A stretch of DNA of 64,000 nucleotides from Lethocerus indicus (taxonomy: Eukaryota; Arthropoda; Insecta; Hemiptera; Belostomatidae). The stretch covers positions 28,610,816 through 28,674,815 of the forward strand of contig JACDQD010000007.1 of NCBI GenBank assembly GCA_019843655.1, in the 5' to 3' direction. Below the pieces are notes generated by a model. It did not search any database. It was not told where the DNA came from and saw nothing but the letters and a program-made list of their open reading frames with translations. A program made the position numbers and the translations under genes. Shown piece after piece: positions 61,813 to 64,000 of this stretch (position 1 is the stretch's first letter; the number at the start of each line of letters is the position of its first letter).

Positions 61813-63935
61813 ATATATAGAATACTGTAGGTTTGTGATGTTTCTGTCTCCTCTCTCGCCGGTTTTCGGCTTTTGCCAGACCGGTTTCGGCCGCTAGTTA
61901 GCGGCGTCAGTCACTTTTGGCGGTTATACTGCCAAGTGACAGTGATAGTGCAGTGAGGATGACCGAAAAAAAATCCATAGTAACTAACACAGCCGCTGAA
62001 GGTGGCCGAAACCGGTCTGGCGAAAGACCGAACCGGCGAGAGGAGACACACAAAATCTACGGTATTCCAACCCCTCGCAGACAACAAGACAGGTATTCTA
62101 AAGAAGTATTTCGATGCAAATCAATAAAGTGTTATACCGTGCATATTCATTGTATAAAATTTAATTGAATAATCGCTATTACCTGGTGGTCATCATTGTG
62201 CGGTATGATATAGCCGGAGAGGCCATTTTTGATCAACAGATGCCTCAATTTGGCCAACCGAGAAACATCCTCCGATTCCGTTGTATCTGAATCCGTGGAG
62301 CTCATCGTCACTAGTGCAGACACCAACAACAGAACGGGTAATATATCTGCAATAGTATCGAGGCGAAATTAAAACAAATCCGGCGGGAAATCGTTAGTTA
62401 AAATTTTTTGCAAACCACACGACGTAAGATAAGATAAAAGCGGAGATGCTCTCGGTCGTTATCTCGACCGTTCCATATTGAACGGCGAAAAACCGGTTCG
62501 ATATCACTTTTATGAATGATAAAAAGGGATAATGAAATTTTATCTCTGTGCGGCCACATTACGACTAAAAATTTAAATTATAAACTCGATAAATTATCAC
62601 GCCTCAGGGAGAAAGTAACTAGTGCTCCTTTAACGGGGGTCGTAGTATTTAATTATGACAATAATTAAAGAAATGTTGTGCAGGGAAATAGTTGCCGATA
62701 CAAAAATGTATTTCGGAACAGTAATGACTAATTTATCTTACTTGATATAGGAGCAATTTTAAATTATTCATAGTGTTATCAACCCCAAGTCGATTGTTAA
62801 TAAACAATTTAATTGGGAATCCGACTGAATGAAATTCCATGTTATCTGAAATTTTATCACTCCTACGATTTTCTGTTCGAAAAAAGGGCTAGAAATAGGA
62901 GATTAAATTTAAAAATTAATACTAAGAGTGGTGGTGGTGTATTGATCTGTTTTGGAATGTACGGGAAGGTTACAGAGTTCAGGTTAGGATAGGAACGGGC
63001 GCGGCGTACAACTCTTGCGGTCGCGTAAACGTCTTTCGTTTGTACGTCGGGTTACAGTTACAAGTTTGAAGAAGGGAGAGCGAGAAGAAATCGAACGGGG
63101 GAACGGGAAAAACGAAAAAGAGAAAAAATATTTTGCCTGCGAATTGGAGGGGGGGGTGTGCTGACGTCACGCCGCAGATCGACGGACGGACGAAGCCATC
63201 GAGGCCGCGTTCGATATTCGGCGAGAGGTAACTAAAATATTAAAATAAACCGAGTTTTACGACCTAATATAATAAACTGGGACAACAGTCAAAACCCGGC
63301 CGAGAGGCTGTTTCCAGAACCAGAACGCGGAGTGGCGGAGGGGTGGGGTAATTTCGCCCAATAACGGCCTACAAAATGGTGTATAGAACATTAAAATAAA
63401 GATTATTTCAATTTTCAGACAGGAGAGACTAACTAACAATTTGAAAACAAGTATTAGTCACAGTTTATGGTCCCAACACCGACATCGCTATCGACCCTCT
63501 TTCGTATATCGATATATGACGTCATCGCTGTCGGCCATATTGTCATCGCGCTATCGAATTATTTTCTGTTCGCTTTATTTTTTTTTTCTGTCTAGAATTT
63601 TTTCCGGCACAATTTTTATGATAATACAATTCGTATTCCTCCTCCCGTTTCGAGGAATTTTCGCGTCACTCCCGAAAGAATTTGCCCGTCTATCGACGCG
63701 CGAAGGGTTCGATATATCGATGTGTACGATGGCGTTCAACAATCGATTGTTGTTTTCTGAGCCCGTACTTTGTGATTCGACCGACGAACGGAAAATTGTC
63801 AATTACGTACTCGGATTATTGAGTCGATTTAAAAAAAAAAAAATCGAAAATCTAAAAGAAAAAATAATAAATAAACGACTTACTCGTCTGACGGTCGGGT
63901 TCTGACTGTTGGCTTATCGCGGCGAAACAAATCAT
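53257..63935 (-). CDS. Xaa-Pro aminopeptidase (M24B), secreted/membrane type, 14 proposed exons with one frame break
   Basis: The enzyme removes an N-terminal residue preceding proline and uses two metal ions. Proposed exons: 63935-63884, 62346-62183, 61435-61256, 60713-60602, 60528-60416, 59896-59653, 58894-58786, 58680-58534, 57627-57414, 55729-55496, 54314-54273, 54186-54113, 53556-53461, 53379-53257; about 634 residues. A hydrophobic run (ILPVLLLVSALV) near the N-terminus suggests a signal peptide. Creatinase-like N domains are seen as ISGFEGSAGTA and LWTDSRYYLQAEK, then VVTALDEIAWLLNLRGNDIP. Metal ligands are present: Asp in TIDSGGQY, Asp in DGTIDTTR, His in GHGSTHG, Glu in EPGYYKDD and Glu in MRLENL. 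The C-terminus (LVPYERKLIDVSLLDRS) resembles XPNPEP2 rather than cytosolic ApepP. Exon 60416-60528 lacks one base, and a strand before EPGYY is missing, so function is uncertain. Exon 1 is the least certain. Confidence 0.85.
53703..53842. mobile_element. GGTACC-type MITE fragment
   Basis: Body blocks (TCTACTATATATTCACCGAT, ATACATCTTATCAAATTGTT) and a partial right end are present. Confidence 0.6.
54113..54314 (-). CDS. Aminopeptidase exons 11-12 around the EPGYY metal-ligand motif
   Basis: Exon 54314-54273 (SFNYTYDENFIGSQ) and exon 54186-54113 (PGYYKDDFGMRLENLVIVV) are joined by an 86-bp intron. Known family members have a hydrophobic strand of several residues just before EPGYY; this join lacks it. 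Confidence 0.7.
54404..54913. repeat. FB foldback element with an inner secondary repeat
   Basis: The outer ends TTAGTTTAACATACCTGTTT and GGTATTCTAAACTAA mirror each other. Inside, an extra inverted arm (CTACTGAAGATGGCGAGTGG) precedes the true one, suggesting a nested or gene-converted copy. Confidence 0.8.
55222..55400. repeat. Short FB element in an aminopeptidase intron
   Basis: A short left-arm piece (TGATGTTTCTGTCTCCCTCG) is followed by a nearly full right arm ending CCACAAAACAGGTATATCAA, about 95 bases from the exon donor at 55496. Confidence 0.7.
55765..56215. repeat. Longest clean FB foldback hairpin in the window
   Basis: The arms pair almost continuously for about 220 bases through CACTGTCACTTTCACATGTA and CTGTCAGTATGTAC to a small loop around ACAAACATAATCCCCCAATA. 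The right outer end is GACCACAAAACAGGTATATC. It starts about 36 bases from an aminopeptidase acceptor. Confidence 0.88.
56234..56754. mobile_element. TTAA-bounded MITE, second family
   Basis: TTAACCCATTAAGTATACC and the inverse GGTAATTAATGGGTTAA bound about 520 bases without coding potential. Confidence 0.6.
56793..57125. repeat. FB element with extended outer ends
   Basis: The mirror symmetry extends out to ACAACTATTTTAGAATACC and its inverse, longer than in other copies. Confidence 0.8.
57200..57350. repeat. Old, diverged FB element
   Basis: Recognisable from TTCTGTCTCCTTTCGGC and ACTAAAGACGGCGAGCGG; about 65 bases from an aminopeptidase exon. Confidence 0.6.
57900..58452. mobile_element. 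Mariner-type terminal repeat with sub-terminal inverted repeat
   Basis: CAATTACTCAGTTGTCAACC is a mariner end. TTTCACCGACAAGTGGCGTT near 57913 pairs with AACGCCACTTGTCGGTGAA near 58410, so both sub-terminal regions are present. The left tip is lost or diverged. Confidence 0.5.
59003..59203. mobile_element. GGTACC-type MITE in an aminopeptidase intron
   Basis: TTAGGGGTACCCAAAAGTAA at the left and CTTTTGGGTACACCTAATA at the right, with the usual body. Confidence 0.75.
59415..59605. repeat. Diverged FB element in an aminopeptidase intron
   Basis: It runs from GTTTTGTGGCCTGCGATGG to GACGGCAAACGGCCGAAACC; the loop is short. Confidence 0.65.
59920..60400. other. Intron; nothing firmly recognised
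   Basis: TTAACCCTTAAAAATTAAGG near 60023 recalls a MITE end, but no partner end was found. Confidence 0.35.
60416..60528 (-). CDS. Aminopeptidase exon 5, carrying a one-base frame break
   Basis: Entering phase gives ELVPLKNNLIDELWTDRP, a clear family match. The end must read PRDDIFVYEEKYAG to join the next exon (ESYTNKLSRLKE). These two readings are in different frames. The 113-nt exon would need 114 nt. The break lies at about 60455-60470. Confidence 0.75.
60840..61065. repeat. FB element in an aminopeptidase intron
   Basis: It runs from TTTAGAACGCCCGTTTCATG to AACACGTGAAATCTAC. Confidence 0.7.
61466..61645. repeat. FB element, right arm truncated, 30 bases from an aminopeptidase acceptor
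   Basis: The left outer end is CAGAATACCTGTCTTGTTG; the right side stops after CAGTGAGGATGCCCGAAAAA. Confidence 0.7.
61757..61810. repeat. (AT)n microsatellite beside an FB element
   Basis: A pure AT run ending about 10 bases before the FB arm at 61820. Confidence 0.95.
61820..62103. repeat. FB foldback element in an aminopeptidase intron
   Basis: It runs from GAATACTGTAGGTTTGTGAT to AACAAGACAGGTATTCTAA. Confidence 0.8.
62348..63883. other. Proposed intron 1 of the aminopeptidase
   Basis: No coding exon is seen. It holds the GC-rich CRE-bearing stretch at about 63000-63230 and a second TGACGTCA at 63517-63524. Confidence 0.5.
63162..63169. promoter_or_regulatory. CRE palindrome TGACGTCA in a possible plus-strand promoter/first exon
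   Basis: A perfect CRE/ATF palindrome lies in a GC-rich stretch that ends in a consensus plus-strand donor (GCGAGAG|GTAACT) near 63228. It lies inside proposed intron 1 of the minus-strand aminopeptidase. It may mark a divergent or unrelated transcript. Confidence 0.35.
63883..63935 (-). other. Proposed aminopeptidase start exon and donor
   Basis: An ATG at 63935 opens 17 codons plus one base, ending at ACGA|GTAAGT. The phase fits the exon starting at 62346, and joining places a hydrophobic segment near residue 20. No other in-frame ATG was seen between them; an alternative start beyond the window is possible. Confidence 0.5.
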
Positions 63936-64000
63936 GACAAATGGCCGGGAAAAACAACCATTGAATACGATTCAAAACTGGGTCTCTTTAGAAACTGATC

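Noticed and set aside
1..64000. tRNA, rRNA or other structural RNA genes
   Set aside because: I looked for tRNA-like box B (GGTTCGAATCC) and cloverleaf patterns by eye and found none convincing; a covariance-model scan would be decisive.

Overview
This window is animal nuclear DNA, most likely from an insect. It has GT-AG introns, a Miniature/Dusky-type ZP-domain gene (a family known from insect cuticle and wing), a SCAR/WAVE gene closest to the arthropod form, mariner, hAT, TTAA-type and jockey-like transposon remnants, and long AT microsatellites. The order of insect cannot be decided from the sequence. All calls come from reading the sequence and from remembered family features; no search was run.

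Layout. 1-13.9 kb: no gene recognised; mostly transposon remnants, including an internally deleted mariner (6043-6694) and a second Tc1/mariner relic (7185-7652). 13.94-15.33 kb (+): the large last coding exon of a Miniature/Dusky-type transmembrane ZP protein. 15.3-18.7 kb: probable 3' UTR or flank, ending in a 21-bp minisatellite. 18.7-30 kb: repeats, including a jockey-like 3' end whose fragments are amplified in tandem. 30.2-40.87 kb (-): the complete coding part of SCAR/WAVE in nine exons, about 559 codons. 40.9-50 kb: AT-rich DNA, probably 5' intron of SCAR, with a jockey end and a hAT-type element. 50.3-51.1 kb: a GC-rich interval that may be a head-to-head promoter. 51.07-52.35 kb (+): LSM3, complete, three exons. 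53.26-63.94 kb (-): a secreted or membrane-type Xaa-Pro aminopeptidase in 14 proposed exons, with one frame break and one missing strand. LSM3 and the aminopeptidase are convergent.

The main non-genic feature is a very abundant foldback repeat, called FB here. I count about 36 whole, half, nested or tandem copies. Each arm reads roughly: outer end TTAGTTTARAATACCTGTTT, then GTGGTCTGCGAGGGG, CCGTAGATTTCGTG, TCTGTCTCCTCTCGCCGG, GGTCTTTTGCTAGACC, GGTTTCGGCCGCTCGCC, ATCTTCAGTAGCGC, and finally GGATGTTTTTCGGGCATCC. The second arm is the reverse complement, so a full copy can fold into one long hairpin. The loops differ between copies, and one copy in a SCAR intron holds about 700 bp of tandem repeat. 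FB copies lie within tens of bases of several SCAR and aminopeptidase splice sites. No protein able to move FB was seen in the window.

The three confident genes act in unrelated processes: actin nucleation (SCAR), U6 snRNA handling and mRNA decay (LSM3), and apical extracellular matrix (ZP protein). I see no sign of a shared pathway.
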